A stretch of DNA of 64,000 nt from Erysipelotrichales bacterium (GCA_022508535.1 JAFLUZ010000003.1:56745-120744), one strand, 5' to 3'. Positions 47,729 through 57,401 are shown, counted from the stretch's first letter. Notes: generated by a model not told the origin, from the sequence alone. Made by a program: numbers and translations.

Positions 47729-49450
47729 ATGTTGAAACGATTTGCATACTATTATAAAGATCATAAATTAATGTTTGCACTAGATATGCTTGCATCTTTT
47801 TTTATTGCTCTTATTGGTTTGGGATATCCGATTTTAACAAGAAAATTGCTTAATGATTTTATTCCTAGTGGAAATGTTAAAGCTATTGTTTTGGCAGGGT
47901 CTGGATTACTTTTAATTTACGCCATAAGGATGTTACTTCGTTTCTTTGTACAATATTATGGACATGTTATTGGTGTCCATATGCAAGCAAAAATGAGAAG
48001 TGATTTGTTCAATAAATTACAACGTCTTCCTTATTCTTTCTATGATGAAAATGAATCGGGAAAGATTATGTCGCGCATAACTGTCGACTTAATGGATGTG
48101 TCTGAACTAGCACACCACGGTCCTGAAAACTTCTTTATATGTGGTGTTTCAATTATAGGATCTTTTATTTATTTAGGTGTTTTTGTTAATTTAACATTGA
48201 CGCTTATCATATTTCTATGTGTACCTATTTTGATATGCATTTCTGCAATTTTAAGAAAAAGAATGCTAAATGCCTTTAAAGCATCTCGTGAGGGTATTGC
48301 AAAGATAAATGCATCAATTGAAAGTAGTGTTACAGGAATTCGTGTTACTAAAGCATTTAACAATTCTGAAAAAGAATTAGAAAAGTTTGAAGTGAGCAAT
48401 AAAGAATTTCAAAAAGCGCGATCACATGTCTTTAAATATATGGGGCAATTTATGTCTACGACTGAATTTGTTACTGACTTATTTAATGTAATTGTAATTG
48501 TTGCTGGTGGTCTCTTTTTAATTAATAACAAAATATCTGAAGTAGATTTCACTACATTTGTTGTATCTTTATCTTTATTTCTTAATCCAGTTAATACGTT
48601 GATTAGATTTATTGAACAACTTCAAGATGGTGTTACAGGATTCCAAAGATTCCTTGAAATTATGGATAAGGAAGAGGAAAATTTAAACTTAAATGGTGAA
48701 ATTTTAAGTAATGTTCAAGGAAATGTATTGTTAAAAAATGTATCATTCCATTATGAAACATCAGAAGAAATTCTTCACGATGTCAACTTAAATATAAAAG
48801 CAGGTACAGTACTTGCGCTTGTTGGGCCATCTGGTGGAGGAAAGACTACACTTTGTCACATTATTCCTGCTTTTTATAGAGTTAATGAAGGTGATATATA
48901 TATTGATAATCACAATATAAATGATATTAATTTGCTGTCACTTCGCGAAAATATTGGTATTGTACAGCAAGACGTATTCCTTTTTAATGGCACGATTAGA
49001 GATAATATATTATATGGAAAATTAAATGCAACAGAAGAAGAACTCATTGAAGCTAGTAAGAATGCAGATATATATGATTATGTCATGTCGCTACCTGATA
49101 AATTTGATACCATTGTTGGTGAAAGAGGCATTAAGTTATCGGGTGGACAAAAACAAAGAATTTCGATAGCTCGTGTGTTTTTAAAAAATCCCGCACTTTT
49201 AATTTTAGATGAGGCAACTTCCGCTTTAGATAATGCGACAGAAATGGCTATTCAAAAATCGTTAGATAAACTAGCCAAAGGAAGAACGACAATAGTTGTT
49301 GCTCATCGTTTATCAACCATAAAGAACGCAAATGAGATTGCTTATGTTGAAGATGGAGAAATAAAAGAAGTAGGAACACATGAGAATTTATTATCGAAAA
49401 AAGGAAGATATTATGCTTTATATCAAGCTCAGTTCAAAGAAGAGGATTAA
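47729..49450 (+). CDS. ABC exporter with fused membrane and ATPase domains (MsbA/LmrA type)
   Basis: 573 residues. Six helices (about 1-300), then an ATPase with GPSGGGKTT near residue 373, Q-loop VQQDVFLFN, signature LSGGQKQRI, Walker B LLILDEA and an H-loop (VAHRLST). It acts as a homodimer or with a partner half-transporter. The position next to the polysaccharide locus does not prove a role in it. ATG 47729 is 6 nt after GGTG; TTG and GTG codons precede it. Confidence 0.92.
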   Translation: MLKRFAYYYKDHKLMFALDMLASFFIALIGLGYPILTRKLLNDFIPSGNVKAIVLAGSGLLLIYAIRMLLRFFVQYYGHVIGVHMQAKMRSDLFNKLQRLPYSFYDENESGKIMSRITVDLMDVSELAHHGPENFFICGVSIIGSFIYLGVFVNLTLTLIIFLCVPILICISAILRKRMLNAFKASREGIAKINASIESSVTGIRVTKAFNNSEKELEKFEVSNKEFQKARSHVFKYMGQFMSTTEFVTDLFNVIVIVAGGLFLINNKISEVDFTTFVVSLSLFLNPVNTLIRFIEQLQDGVTGFQRFLEIMDKEEENLNLNGEILSNVQGNVLLKNVSFHYETSEEILHDVNLNIKAGTVLALVGPSGGGKTTLCHIIPAFYRVNEGDIYIDNHNINDINLLSLRENIGIVQQDVFLFNGTIRDNILYGKLNATEEELIEASKNADIYDYVMSLPDKFDTIVGERGIKLSGGQKQRISIARVFLKNPALLILDEATSALDNATEMAIQKSLDKLAKGRTTIVVAHRLSTIKNANEIAYVEDGEIKEVGTHENLLSKKGRYYALYQAQFKEED

Positions 49451-49452
49451 AT

Positions 49453-49884
49453 ATGAAAGTAAAAGAAGTATTAAGATTCATAAAATTTAGTTTGTTTTCA
49501 ATTTCGGCAGGTATAGTTCAGCTCGTATCCTTTGAATTATTAAGCCTAATTTTTGCTGACAATGCAAAGTATGGAATTTCTTATGTTATAGCAACAATAT
49601 TATCAGTATTATGGAATTTTACATTTAATTTTAAATATACATTTAAAGCTGCTGTTAATATTCCAAAATCGATGGCATTAGCATTTTTGTTTTATGTGTT
49701 TTTTATCCCACCGACCGCATTTGGAGGAGATTATATTGTCTCACATTATGGTTGGAATGAAACACTAGTGCTATTAATCACTATGGTGTTAAATTTCATA
49801 TTAGAATTCTTGTGGAATCGTTTTGTGATATATGGTAAAAAAGTCGATACTCGCACTGACAAATTAAAAAATGAAGATAAATAA
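49453..49884 (+). CDS. GtrA-like membrane protein
   Basis: 143 residues with four helices. The FIKFSLFSISAGIVQLVSFE beginning and ILSVLWNFTFNFKYTFK near residue 56 are GtrA family signatures. GtrA proteins are thought to flip undecaprenyl-linked sugars for surface glycosylation, which fits the nearby polysaccharide genes. It follows the ABC exporter by 2 bases. Confidence 0.85.
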   Translation: MKVKEVLRFIKFSLFSISAGIVQLVSFELLSLIFADNAKYGISYVIATILSVLWNFTFNFKYTFKAAVNIPKSMALAFLFYVFFIPPTAFGGDYIVSHYGWNETLVLLITMVLNFILEFLWNRFVIYGKKVDTRTDKLKNEDK

Positions 49885-49885
49885 T

Positions 49886-49912
49886 ACATTATTATGATAA
49901 TAATGTTATAAT
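49886..49912. promoter_or_regulatory. Palindrome abutting the extended -10 of the 49944 gene
   Basis: ACATTATTA (49886-49894), TGA, TAATAATGT (49898-49906) is a perfect 9-bp inverted repeat. Its last bases provide the TGT of TGT-TATAAT (49904-49912). It resembles an operator placed over the -35/-10 region. Confidence 0.5.
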
Positions 49913-49943
49913 ACATATTGAAAATAAAGGAGAGATTATATTT

Positions 49944-50603
49944 ATGTATACTATTATTGATCGTAGAGTTATTTTATTTGGCACTTTTGAATTAAGTGAA
50001 AGTGTTGTTAACAAATTGGTCGAACGTTTTAAAGATGCAAAATTATCAACAGGAAAAGACCAAGAAGGCAATATTGCTGCTCGTTTACAAGGTCCTGACT
50101 ATATGATAGAAATCACAAGAGGAAGAATTCTTTATGTTGCAGGTGTTAAAGATAATGCCCACGCTAGAGATGTAATTTTAAAAATGGTTGATGCTTTATC
50201 TATCGTTGTTGATGAAATTAAAGATTATGGTATTAATCGTTTAGCATTAAATTCACAAGCATTCTTAAGAGATTTAGATGGTGCAAAACGTGTACTATTA
50301 GGTAGTAAAGTTCCACTTCTTAAAACAGAATCACCAATGATTGAAACTTCAGTACGTTTAAATTATCGTGAAAATTTCATGGATGAAGATATTAATAACG
50401 TCATTTCAATTCAAGATGGTACAGTTAGATCAAGAGACAACGAACAAGAACCAATTAGAGCTTTGATTATGCTAGCGGATATTAATACATTAGCTAATAA
50501 CACTCAAGCAAGATTTAACAAAGAACACTTTGAACCAATGTTTGTTCGTATGTTAGAACTTGCAGATAAATCATTTGAAGATTTAGACGAAGAATTGATG
50601 TAA
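49944..50603 (+). CDS. Conserved soluble protein, function unknown
   Basis: 219 residues, unrecognised, no signal or membrane segment. It begins MYTIIDRRVILFGTFELSES. The middle part carries a duplicated-looking alpha/beta pattern and the C-terminal half an acidic helix ending (DLDEELM). AAGGAG precedes the ATG. It has its own promoter with a perfect palindrome and its own terminator, so it is a single-gene unit. Confidence 0.7.
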   Translation: MYTIIDRRVILFGTFELSESVVNKLVERFKDAKLSTGKDQEGNIAARLQGPDYMIEITRGRILYVAGVKDNAHARDVILKMVDALSIVVDEIKDYGINRLALNSQAFLRDLDGAKRVLLGSKVPLLKTESPMIETSVRLNYRENFMDEDINNVISIQDGTVRSRDNEQEPIRALIMLADINTLANNTQARFNKEHFEPMFVRMLELADKSFEDLDEELM

Positions 50604-50606
50604 ACA

Positions 50607-50632
50607 AAAGAGCACCTAAGTGCTCTTTTTAA
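50607..50632. terminator. Bidirectional terminator
   Basis: AAAGAGCAC (50607-50615), loop CTAA, GTGCTCTTT (50620-50628), then TT. It also ends the minus-strand dnaX operon. Confidence 0.88.
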
Positions 50633-51273
50633 ATATGTTTTAATAAATCTAATGGCTCATCAATAATAATTGTTGCGCCATTTTTTTCAAGAAACTCTCT
50701 ACTTTTAAATCCCCAAGAAACGGAAATACACGGAATCTTTGCATTTTTGGCAGTTAAAATATCCACTTCTGAATCTCCAACAAAAACACATTGTTTTTTA
50801 TCAACATTTAGTATATCCATTACTTCAAGAGTTGATTCTGGATTTGGTTTTGTTTTAGAAAAATTTCTGGTTCCAATGGCAACATCAATTAAATCAGAAA
50901 AATATTCTTTTTGCATTAATTTTGTCGCATCATCATTTTTGTTGGAAATAATTGCAGTCTTGTATCCTTTTTCTTTTAAAGTACTTAATAGTGTTTTAAT
51001 ATCTTTATAAGGATGAGTGAAATCTAGATTATGTGCTTTATAATAGTTTATAAAATCTTGATACACTAGTTCGTAAGATTCTGCACTTGTGTCTTGAGGC
51101 AACGCTCTTTTAATTAAAACGCGAGTGCCGTTACCTATAAAACTTTTAATTTCTTCAATAGTTCTTGTTGGATAGTTATTAGAAGATAGAGCATAATTTA
51201 CTGCATTTGCTAAATCTTTTAGTGTATCTAATAAAGTACCATCTAAATCAAATATAACAACTTTATATTTCAT
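50629..51273 (-). CDS. HAD-family phosphatase, phosphoglycolate phosphatase-like
   Basis: 214 residues. HAD motif I FDLDGTLLDT (nucleophile Asp 9), motif II IISNK near residue 110, a motif III Lys in SKTKPNPE, and motif IV VFVGDSEVDI near 165 are intact. The cap domain (about 16-80) is the C1 helical type, as in Gph and PpaX. Phosphoglycolate, pyrophosphate or another small phosphate ester is possible. Last gene of the operon; 3 bases after rsmI. Confidence 0.85.
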   Translation of the reverse strand: MKYKVVIFDLDGTLLDTLKDLANAVNYALSSNNYPTRTIEEIKSFIGNGTRVLIKRALPQDTSAESYELVYQDFINYYKAHNLDFTHPYKDIKTLLSTLKEKGYKTAIISNKNDDATKLMQKEYFSDLIDVAIGTRNFSKTKPNPESTLEVMDILNVDKKQCVFVGDSEVDILTAKNAKIPCISVSWGFKSREFLEKNGATIIIDEPLDLLKHI

Positions 51274-51276
51274 GTT

Positions 51277-52116
51277 TTATCCTTTTATAATTAAATCATA
51301 AACATCATTTTTACTAACTTTAAAATGTTTCGCTGTCAATTTCGCTGCAGTTTTTGTATTAATTCCATTTGAAAGCAATTTTTTAGCGTAATCTAATAAT
51401 ACTTTTTCAGTTACTATTTCTTCATTTTTATTGCCCTCTATGATTAGAACCATTTCGCCTTTTAAAGTTGAAATATCAATATTACATAAATAATCCAAAT
51501 CTTCACGAATATATTCTTCAAATCTTTTAGTGAGTTCGCGAGCAAGTGTCGCTTTTCTATTACCAAAAACCTCCCTTAAATCATTTAAAGTGTCTCCAAT
51601 TCGGTGAGGAGATTCATAAAAAATTAGTGTTTCTTTCTTACTTTTTAATTCTTCTAATTCATGAATTCTTGCTGAATGTTTGCTTGCCAAAAAACCATGA
51701 AAATAGAAGTGTGTTGTATCAAGTCCTGAACCAATAAGAGCATTTAACATTGCACTGGCGCCTGAAACAACACTAACTTTGTAGTTATTATCAAGTACTT
51801 TGGCGAGTAAACGATGACCAGGATCGGAAATTCCGGGATACCCAGCATCAGAAATATATGCAATATTTCCGTTTTCAAGATATTTTAACAATTCTAAACT
51901 TGCTTGTTCTTCATTATGCTCATGACATGAGATAAGTTTTTTAGATATATTAAAATTATTTAATAATTGTTTACTAACTCGAGTATCTTCACAGCCAATA
52001 ACGTCAACAGAATTAAGGATTTCTATGGCGCGAGGAGACATTTCAGATAAATTTCCAATAGGAGTAGCGACAAGATATAAAATATGCTTGTCTTCATCAA
52101 AATTTTTAATTCGCAT
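51277..52116 (-). CDS. rsmI: 16S rRNA 2'-O-methyltransferase RsmI
   Basis: 279 residues. LYLVATPIGNLSEMSPRAIE, GCEDTR, the SAM-site SDAGYPGISDPGHRL and SPHRI are diagnostic for RsmI, which methylates C1402 of 16S rRNA. Position after ricT is the usual Firmicutes order (yaaT-yabC). It overlaps ricT by 11 bases with its ribosome site (AAAGGAT) inside ricT. Confidence 0.94.
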   Translation of the reverse strand: MRIKNFDEDKHILYLVATPIGNLSEMSPRAIEILNSVDVIGCEDTRVSKQLLNNFNISKKLISCHEHNEEQASLELLKYLENGNIAYISDAGYPGISDPGHRLLAKVLDNNYKVSVVSGASAMLNALIGSGLDTTHFYFHGFLASKHSARIHELEELKSKKETLIFYESPHRIGDTLNDLREVFGNRKATLARELTKRFEEYIREDLDYLCNIDISTLKGEMVLIIEGNKNEEIVTEKVLLDYAKKLLSNGINTKTAAKLTAKHFKVSKNDVYDLIIKG

Positions 52117-52966
52117 TATGATTATTATCCTTTAAACATTTTAAAACAGTGTCTAAATCTACAAATTGAACATTTTCTGAATTTTCAAGCTTAATTTGAC
52201 GAGTTAAAACATTCATAGAAGTGATTTTATATTGCTCATCATTGATGGTTACTCTTGTTCCAATACGTGGGTAGCCTTCTTTTAGTTCAGTATAAGCATC
52301 ATCTTCATATTTTAAACAACAAATTAATTTGCCACAATGACCAGATAATTTTGGAATATTTAGAGAAAGCATTTGGTTTTTAGCGCGATTAATTGAAATT
52401 CCATCAAATTCATTTAAGAATGTAGAACAGCAAAGAGGTAATCCACATATTCCAATACCTCCTACAACTTTTGCTTTATCTCTTGTTCCAATTTGTCTTA
52501 ATTCAATACGACAATGCAAGCGATTTGCAAGAACCTTTAATAATTCGCGGAAATCGACACGATCATCAGCAAGATATGAAAAAAGAATTTTGCTACGATC
52601 AAGAGTGTATTCAGATGTTATAAGACGCATATCAAGATTTAAATTCTTAATTTCTTGAGCACATATATCAAAAGCATCTTTAGAAAGTAAAATATTTTCT
52701 TTATGCATTTCAATATCTTTTTCTGTAGCCATACGTAAAATTGGTTTTAACTCTAAAGAAGATTTATATTTATCGATTGATTGTAATGGAGTTTCAACTT
52801 TTCCTAATTCTAGTCCACGGATAGTTTCAACTACAACAAAATCGCCCTCTTTTAAAGTATCTATATTTGTGGAAAAATAATAAGCTTTTGCAGAATCATT
52901 CATGCGTAAAGCAACAAAATAATTGTATTCATTTTGTTCAACATTGCTCATTTCTTCATTTTCCAT
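52106..52966 (-). CDS. ricT: RicT/YaaT, PSP1-domain regulator of RNA processing
   Basis: 286 residues with a PSP1 C-terminal domain. The Cys pattern CGLPLCCSTF near residue 165, and SGHCGKLICCLKYEDDAY near 200-217 is that of RicT, part of the RicA-RicF-RicT complex that carries iron-sulfur clusters and directs RNase Y in Bacillus. RicA and RicF are not in this window. The ATG at 52966 is 9 nt after AAGGAG; the upstream TTG and ATG codons are too close. It overlaps holB by 11 bases. Confidence 0.92.
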   Translation of the reverse strand: MENEEMSNVEQNEYNYFVALRMNDSAKAYYFSTNIDTLKEGDFVVVETIRGLELGKVETPLQSIDKYKSSLELKPILRMATEKDIEMHKENILLSKDAFDICAQEIKNLNLDMRLITSEYTLDRSKILFSYLADDRVDFRELLKVLANRLHCRIELRQIGTRDKAKVVGGIGICGLPLCCSTFLNEFDGISINRAKNQMLSLNIPKLSGHCGKLICCLKYEDDAYTELKEGYPRIGTRVTINDEQYKITSMNVLTRQIKLENSENVQFVDLDTVLKCLKDNNHNAN

Positions 52967-53951
52967 TTTTTTCATCTCCTTCGACAATAAAATTAATTAC
53001 ATGATCTAATAAAAGACCAAGATTTATATTCATATCTATTTGACCACGTGTGGTCATAATAGTTAATAAGCTTTCTTGTATATGTGGAAGTTTATCTTTT
53101 AAAACAATAAAATTATCCATATATGATTTTAAAATTATATCATTTTCAATTGTTAAATTTAATAAGTCTTGAAATACTATAGTTAGCATATCAAGGAAAT
53201 AGCGCATTGATTCCTTTGATTTTAGTTTTGGAAGAACTTCTTGATGGATATCAATAGTGGCTAAGTTTACTGATTTATTTAGTGCTTTGATGGTTTTTTC
53301 TAAACAATTTTTAGCGTTTAAATAATCAGTATCTTCCAGTTTTTCTTTAATAAGTTCAGCATTATTATAGAAATTACATAATAATTCTGCATCAGTTTCT
53401 TCAACGCCTAACTCTAATGCGGTGTTTTTGACTATTTTTTTATCAACACTTTTGAAATGCAAAGTTTGACTTCGAGAAACAATAGTTGGTAAAACACGCG
53501 ATTCGTTTTCACATGTTAGAAATGCAAAGATATTTTCACTTGGCTCCTCTAAAAATTTCAAAAGAGAATTTATTGCCTCATTAGTCATGTTTTCAACATG
53601 GTTTATGATATAAATCATTTTTCCTTTGTTTTCTACCGCACTAGTTTCAAATCTTTCTTCAATAGCGTGAACATCATCCTTTTTGATAGATTTTTGGGTG
53701 CCATCAACAATTATTAAATCGGCATAGTTTCCTTCATCAATTCTTAAACAAGTTAGACATTCTTCGCAAGCCAAAGGATTTGGATTATCGCATACTAATG
53801 TTTTTGCTAAGAAGATTGCCGATTCTAAAAGAGGAGTGCCTTGTTCTCCGACAAGTAAATAAGCATGAGAAAGGCGCGATGTATTAATAGCATTAAAAAA
53901 TGTTTGATACACTGTGTTTTGTCTTTCTTTTAAATACTTGCCAATTTTCAT
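52956..53951 (-). CDS. holB: DNA polymerase III delta' subunit
   Basis: 331-residue AAA+ clamp-loader subunit. The zinc site CDNPNPLACEECLTC near residue 52-66, a Walker-A-like region without a functional GKT (SHAYLLVGEQGTPLL), SLLKFLEEPSE and the sensor/arginine-finger SRSQTLHF agree with delta'. Stop codon is TGA. Located between tmk and ricT as in other Bacilli. Confidence 0.92.
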   Translation of the reverse strand: MKIGKYLKERQNTVYQTFFNAINTSRLSHAYLLVGEQGTPLLESAIFLAKTLVCDNPNPLACEECLTCLRIDEGNYADLIIVDGTQKSIKKDDVHAIEERFETSAVENKGKMIYIINHVENMTNEAINSLLKFLEEPSENIFAFLTCENESRVLPTIVSRSQTLHFKSVDKKIVKNTALELGVEETDAELLCNFYNNAELIKEKLEDTDYLNAKNCLEKTIKALNKSVNLATIDIHQEVLPKLKSKESMRYFLDMLTIVFQDLLNLTIENDIILKSYMDNFIVLKDKLPHIQESLLTIMTTRGQIDMNINLGLLLDHVINFIVEGDEKNGK

Positions 53952-53955
53952 ATTT

Positions 53956-54576
53956 TTATAATCCTAATTTCTTTTCAATTTCTAACCAAGTGTTTTCTAC
54001 AACTTCTTCAAGAGGTTTATTAGCGTCAATAACAACAAAACGCTCTTGATATTTATTTGCTAATTCTAAAAATGATTCTCGTACTTTTTTATGAAAATCA
54101 ATTTTTTCTAAATCAAGACGATTTACTTCACGATTTGCATTTGCTGCGATTCTTTTTAATCCATCTTCAGGTGCTATATCAAATAACAAAGTTAAATCTG
54201 GAAAAGTACCTTCAGTTGCAAACATATTAACTGATAAAATATTGTCGACTCCTAATTCACGTGCGCCACCTTGATAAGCAAGAGATGAATCTAAGAAGCG
54301 ATCACAAACAACAATCTTTCCTTCTTTTAAAGCAGGCCAAACTTTTTCTATAAGATGTTGACGACGGCTAGCAGCATAAAGTAATGCTTCAGCACGAGGA
54401 TCTAAATTTGTATTCTTTTTATCTAAGATTACATTTCGTATAGCTTCTGCGATAGGAGTACCGCCTGGTTCACGAGTATGAACAACCTTAAAACCTAGTT
54501 TTTCTAGTTTGGTTACAATAATATTGGCGACGGTAGTTTTTCCGCTACCTTCAGGACCTTCAAAAGTAATAAACAT
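53956..54576 (-). CDS. tmk: Thymidylate kinase
   Basis: 206 residues. The P-loop GPEGSGKTT (7-15), REPGGTP, DRFLDSSLAYQG and the ARELG segment mark bacterial Tmk, which turns dTMP to dTDP. Arg/Ala/Ser pattern in the LID region (REVNRLD) fits the type with catalytic Arg in the lid. Five bases upstream of holB. Confidence 0.95.
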   Translation of the reverse strand: MFITFEGPEGSGKTTVANIIVTKLEKLGFKVVHTREPGGTPIAEAIRNVILDKKNTNLDPRAEALLYAASRRQHLIEKVWPALKEGKIVVCDRFLDSSLAYQGGARELGVDNILSVNMFATEGTFPDLTLLFDIAPEDGLKRIAANANREVNRLDLEKIDFHKKVRESFLELANKYQERFVVIDANKPLEEVVENTWLEIEKKLGL

Positions 54577-54588
54577 ATTACATCCTCC

Positions 54589-55188
54589 TTATTTGATTTT
54601 TGTACGACCTTCTAAAGATTTAGAAAGTGTCAAAGAATCAGCATAATCTAAATGTCCTCCCATAGGAAGACCATATCCTAGTCTTGAAATGGAGACGTTA
54701 AATTTTTCTAATAGCCTAGCGATAAATTGGGCAGTGGTTTCCCCATCAATTGTTGGTTCTGTTGCAAGAATTATTTCTTTGATTACGCCTTCTTGAACAC
54801 GTTCAATAAGACTATCAATTGCTAAATCTTCGTAAGAAACACCATTTTGAATTGATAAAACACCACCAAGAACATGATATAGTCCATCAAAGGCCTCGGC
54901 ATTTTCAAAAGCAAGAGCATCTTTTTGATTGCAGACAACCATTAGTTTTGTTGTATCACGAGTGTGAGAAGAACATATTTCGCATTTGTCATGCTCGGTA
55001 AAAATGCCACAAACGGGGCATTTGTGAATTTTCTTTTTAACATCTTCTAAAGCAATGGCAAAATCTTTAATATCTTCTTCATCCCAATTAAGTATAGAAT
55101 AGGCCATTCTTTCTGCGGATTTAGTTCCAACACTTGGGAGTTTTTTTAATTGCTCAACTAATTTATCAAATGATTTGAGCTTCTCCAT
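54589..55188 (-). CDS. recR: Recombination protein RecR
   Basis: 199 residues. A helix-hairpin-helix (LPSVGTKSAERMA), a four-Cys zinc finger (CPVCGIFTEHDKCEIC, about 57-72) and a Toprim domain (VVCNQKDALAFENAEAF, ILATEPTIDGETTA) follow in order, then the C-terminal walker-B-like element (LGYGLPMGGHLDYAD). It works with RecO and RecF to load RecA on gapped DNA. Operon with dnaX and ebfC. Confidence 0.97.
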   Translation of the reverse strand: MEKLKSFDKLVEQLKKLPSVGTKSAERMAYSILNWDEEDIKDFAIALEDVKKKIHKCPVCGIFTEHDKCEICSSHTRDTTKLMVVCNQKDALAFENAEAFDGLYHVLGGVLSIQNGVSYEDLAIDSLIERVQEGVIKEIILATEPTIDGETTAQFIARLLEKFNVSISRLGYGLPMGGHLDYADSLTLSKSLEGRTKIK

Positions 55189-55190
55189 AA

Positions 55191-55487
55191 CTAAAATCCT
55201 GGCATTCTACTTGTTATTCTTGATTGAATTTCTTCATTAGCTTCTTCAATTTGAGAAATTCCTTCATTAACAGCGTCTTTGATTGCGAGTTCTAAGAATT
55301 CTTTATCATCTACATCTAAGGCAGCGTCAGCAATTTCAATAGAAATAATTTCTTTGCTACCCATCATCGTTACAGTTACGATACCATTTTTAGAAATTTT
55401 AAATTCTTTTTTTGCAAGTTCATCTTGGGCTTTTTGCATTTCTCTTTGCATTTTTTGAGCTTGCATTAACATTTGTTGCATATTCAT
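55191..55487 (-). CDS. ebfC: YbaB/EbfC-family nucleoid-associated protein
   Basis: 98 residues with an N-terminal amphipathic helix (MLMQAQKMQREMQKAQDELA) and the VTVTMMGSKEIISIEI strand, standard YbaB. The dimer binds DNA as tweezers. It begins 4 bases after dnaX; AGGAG overlaps the dnaX end. Confidence 0.95.
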   Translation of the reverse strand: MNMQQMLMQAQKMQREMQKAQDELAKKEFKISKNGIVTVTMMGSKEIISIEIADAALDVDDKEFLELAIKDAVNEGISQIEEANEEIQSRITSRMPGF

Positions 55488-55491
55488 AGTT

Positions 55492-57222
55492 TTATTCTCC
55501 TTTAATATCTATTTCAATGTCATCTAACGTGACATGAGGTAATTTGGAAATTTGTCTTAGTTGCATATATTTTCTTTGTGCTTCTAAAGATTCATTTTGT
55601 GAAATCGCATATACTTTTATATCAGTTCCAGAAATCATTTTTATCATGCTTGTTAATGATTTTTGATTATCTACAAAATTGACTCGTTCAGCATCATGAG
55701 CAAATTGATACAAAAGAATTAATAATTTTGAATTCATAATATATGGGCGACCATTTGCTAATAATGTGGCGTGTGTACCAATTGATGGATGCATTTTATA
55801 AGCATCTAAATTTTTCCATTTTTCCACCATTGCTAATCTAGCTTCTTTATCACCGATTATCATCAATTTAATTATTGTTTCTTCAGGCAATATATTTTTA
55901 TCGCCACTATTTACTAGTGAATTAAGAAGTGGTATTGCGCTATCATCATAAGAAGTAGTTCCAACTTCTACATTTTCTTCTTTTTGAGAAACATGAGATT
56001 CATTAATGCTTTCAACAGGTTTGGTTTGTTCAACTGTTTTTTCTTGTTCAATAACATTTTCAACAATCTTTTCTTCTTCAATAGGCTTAGTTTCTTTTAT
56101 TACTTCTTTGATAACAACTTTTTCTTGAATGATTGGATTTTGTGCCTTTTTAGCATTTAACATTTTTAATAAAGTTACTTGGAACAAAGAACTAATATTA
56201 TTAACGAATCTATATTCACTTTGTGCTTCAAGCAATATTTTTATCATTTCTAACGCTACGGTATTATCTATTTCATCAACAAGATCTAGTGCTTGCTCTT
56301 TGCGTAGTTTTAAAAGTAATTTTTCTTCTCCAGTATCACTCATAATCATGACGTCTTTTAATATGTCAAGCATATCATTAGTTAGTCTTTTTATATCGAT
56401 ACCAGATTCAATAAATTGATTCATTTTTTCTAGAACATATTTAGTATTTCCTCTATTAATCTCTAAAATGAAGTTTATTTTTTCTTCAATGCTAGCTAAA
56501 CCAAATAAATCTTCGACATCTTTTTCGCTAATTGCGTTTCCGCTATAAGCAATAACTTGATCGGCGATAGATAAAGCATCTCTTACTCCACCATCAGCGA
56601 GACTAACAATACTTTTTAAAGCAGTGTCATCGTAAATAATGCCTTCTAAAGCAAAAATTGTTTTAAGTCTATTAATAATATCAATGTCATCTACTTTAGA
56701 AAAATCATATCTTTGGCAACGTGAAACTATTGTAGGTATTACCTTATGAGCATCTGTTGTGGCTAAAATAAATATTACATGTGCTGGTGGTTCTTCTAAA
56801 GTTTTGAGTAAGGCGTTAAAAGCACCAGAAGTCATCATATGAACCTCATCGATAATGTAAACTTTATAGCGACCTTTAATTGGCGAGTACTTAACTTTTT
56901 CAATTAAGTCACGTACTTCATCAACACCATTGTTACTAGCAGCGTCAATTTCAATTACATCCGGATGACTACCATCAGCAACAGCAAGACAGTTTGAGCA
57001 ATGATTACATTGATGACCAATACCTTCTTCACAGTTTAAAGCTTTGGCCACCAATTTAGCCATACTAGTTTTACCAGTGCCTCTTGGTCCGCAAAAAAGA
57101 TAAGCGTGTGCTATCTTATTCGTACTAAAAGCATTTTGCAAAGTTTTAACGATATGTCTTTGCCCTGCTACCTCTTCAAAAGTAGATGGGCGATATGTTC
57201 GATAGAGTGCTTTATAAGCCAT
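55492..57222 (-). CDS. dnaX: DNA polymerase III gamma/tau subunit
   Basis: 576 residues. The clamp-loader ATPase has GPRGTGKTS near residue 45, a zinc module (CEEGIGHQCNHCSNC), IDEVHMM and SRCQRYDF. After domain III a charged Glu/Lys/Val linker (about 365-430) leads to a tau-type C-terminal domain. I see no programmed slippery A or T run that would clearly make a short gamma form. GGTGATT precedes the ATG. First gene of an eight-gene operon. Confidence 0.96.
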   Translation of the reverse strand: MAYKALYRTYRPSTFEEVAGQRHIVKTLQNAFSTNKIAHAYLFCGPRGTGKTSMAKLVAKALNCEEGIGHQCNHCSNCLAVADGSHPDVIEIDAASNNGVDEVRDLIEKVKYSPIKGRYKVYIIDEVHMMTSGAFNALLKTLEEPPAHVIFILATTDAHKVIPTIVSRCQRYDFSKVDDIDIINRLKTIFALEGIIYDDTALKSIVSLADGGVRDALSIADQVIAYSGNAISEKDVEDLFGLASIEEKINFILEINRGNTKYVLEKMNQFIESGIDIKRLTNDMLDILKDVMIMSDTGEEKLLLKLRKEQALDLVDEIDNTVALEMIKILLEAQSEYRFVNNISSLFQVTLLKMLNAKKAQNPIIQEKVVIKEVIKETKPIEEEKIVENVIEQEKTVEQTKPVESINESHVSQKEENVEVGTTSYDDSAIPLLNSLVNSGDKNILPEETIIKLMIIGDKEARLAMVEKWKNLDAYKMHPSIGTHATLLANGRPYIMNSKLLILLYQFAHDAERVNFVDNQKSLTSMIKMISGTDIKVYAISQNESLEAQRKYMQLRQISKLPHVTLDDIEIDIKGE

Positions 57223-57239
57223 AATTAATCACCAAAAGT

Positions 57240-57248
57240 ATTATAGCA
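57240..57248 (-). promoter_or_regulatory. Extended -10 promoter of the dnaX operon
   Basis: TGC-TATAAT on the minus strand (57248-57240), about 20 bases before the dnaX start; -35 weak. Confidence 0.55.
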
Positions 57249-57368
57249 CTTTTATTCTTTCTATTTAAGCATTAAATAGAAATAGCGATAATTTATTTAA
57301 AAACATCAAGTTTTTATTTAAAATATTAAAAATATAAATATAATAGTAATGATTTTGGCTAATAAAAA

Positions 57369-57377
57369 TGTTAAAAT
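57369..57377 (+). promoter_or_regulatory. Extended -10 promoter of prfA
   Basis: TGT-TAAAAT at 57369-57377, 25 bases before the prfA start, on the strand opposite the dnaX promoter. Confidence 0.5.
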
Positions 57378-57401
57378 ATTTAGTTGAAAGTAGGGATACT
57401 T

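Noticed and set aside
55492..57222. Programmed frameshift in dnaX making a short gamma subunit
   Set aside because: No A-rich slippery heptamer with a hairpin stood out in the linker region.
57223..57401. Small signal-recognition RNA near dnaX, as in Bacillus
   Set aside because: The gap is AT-rich promoter sequence without the GC-rich SRP Alu or helix 8 pattern.
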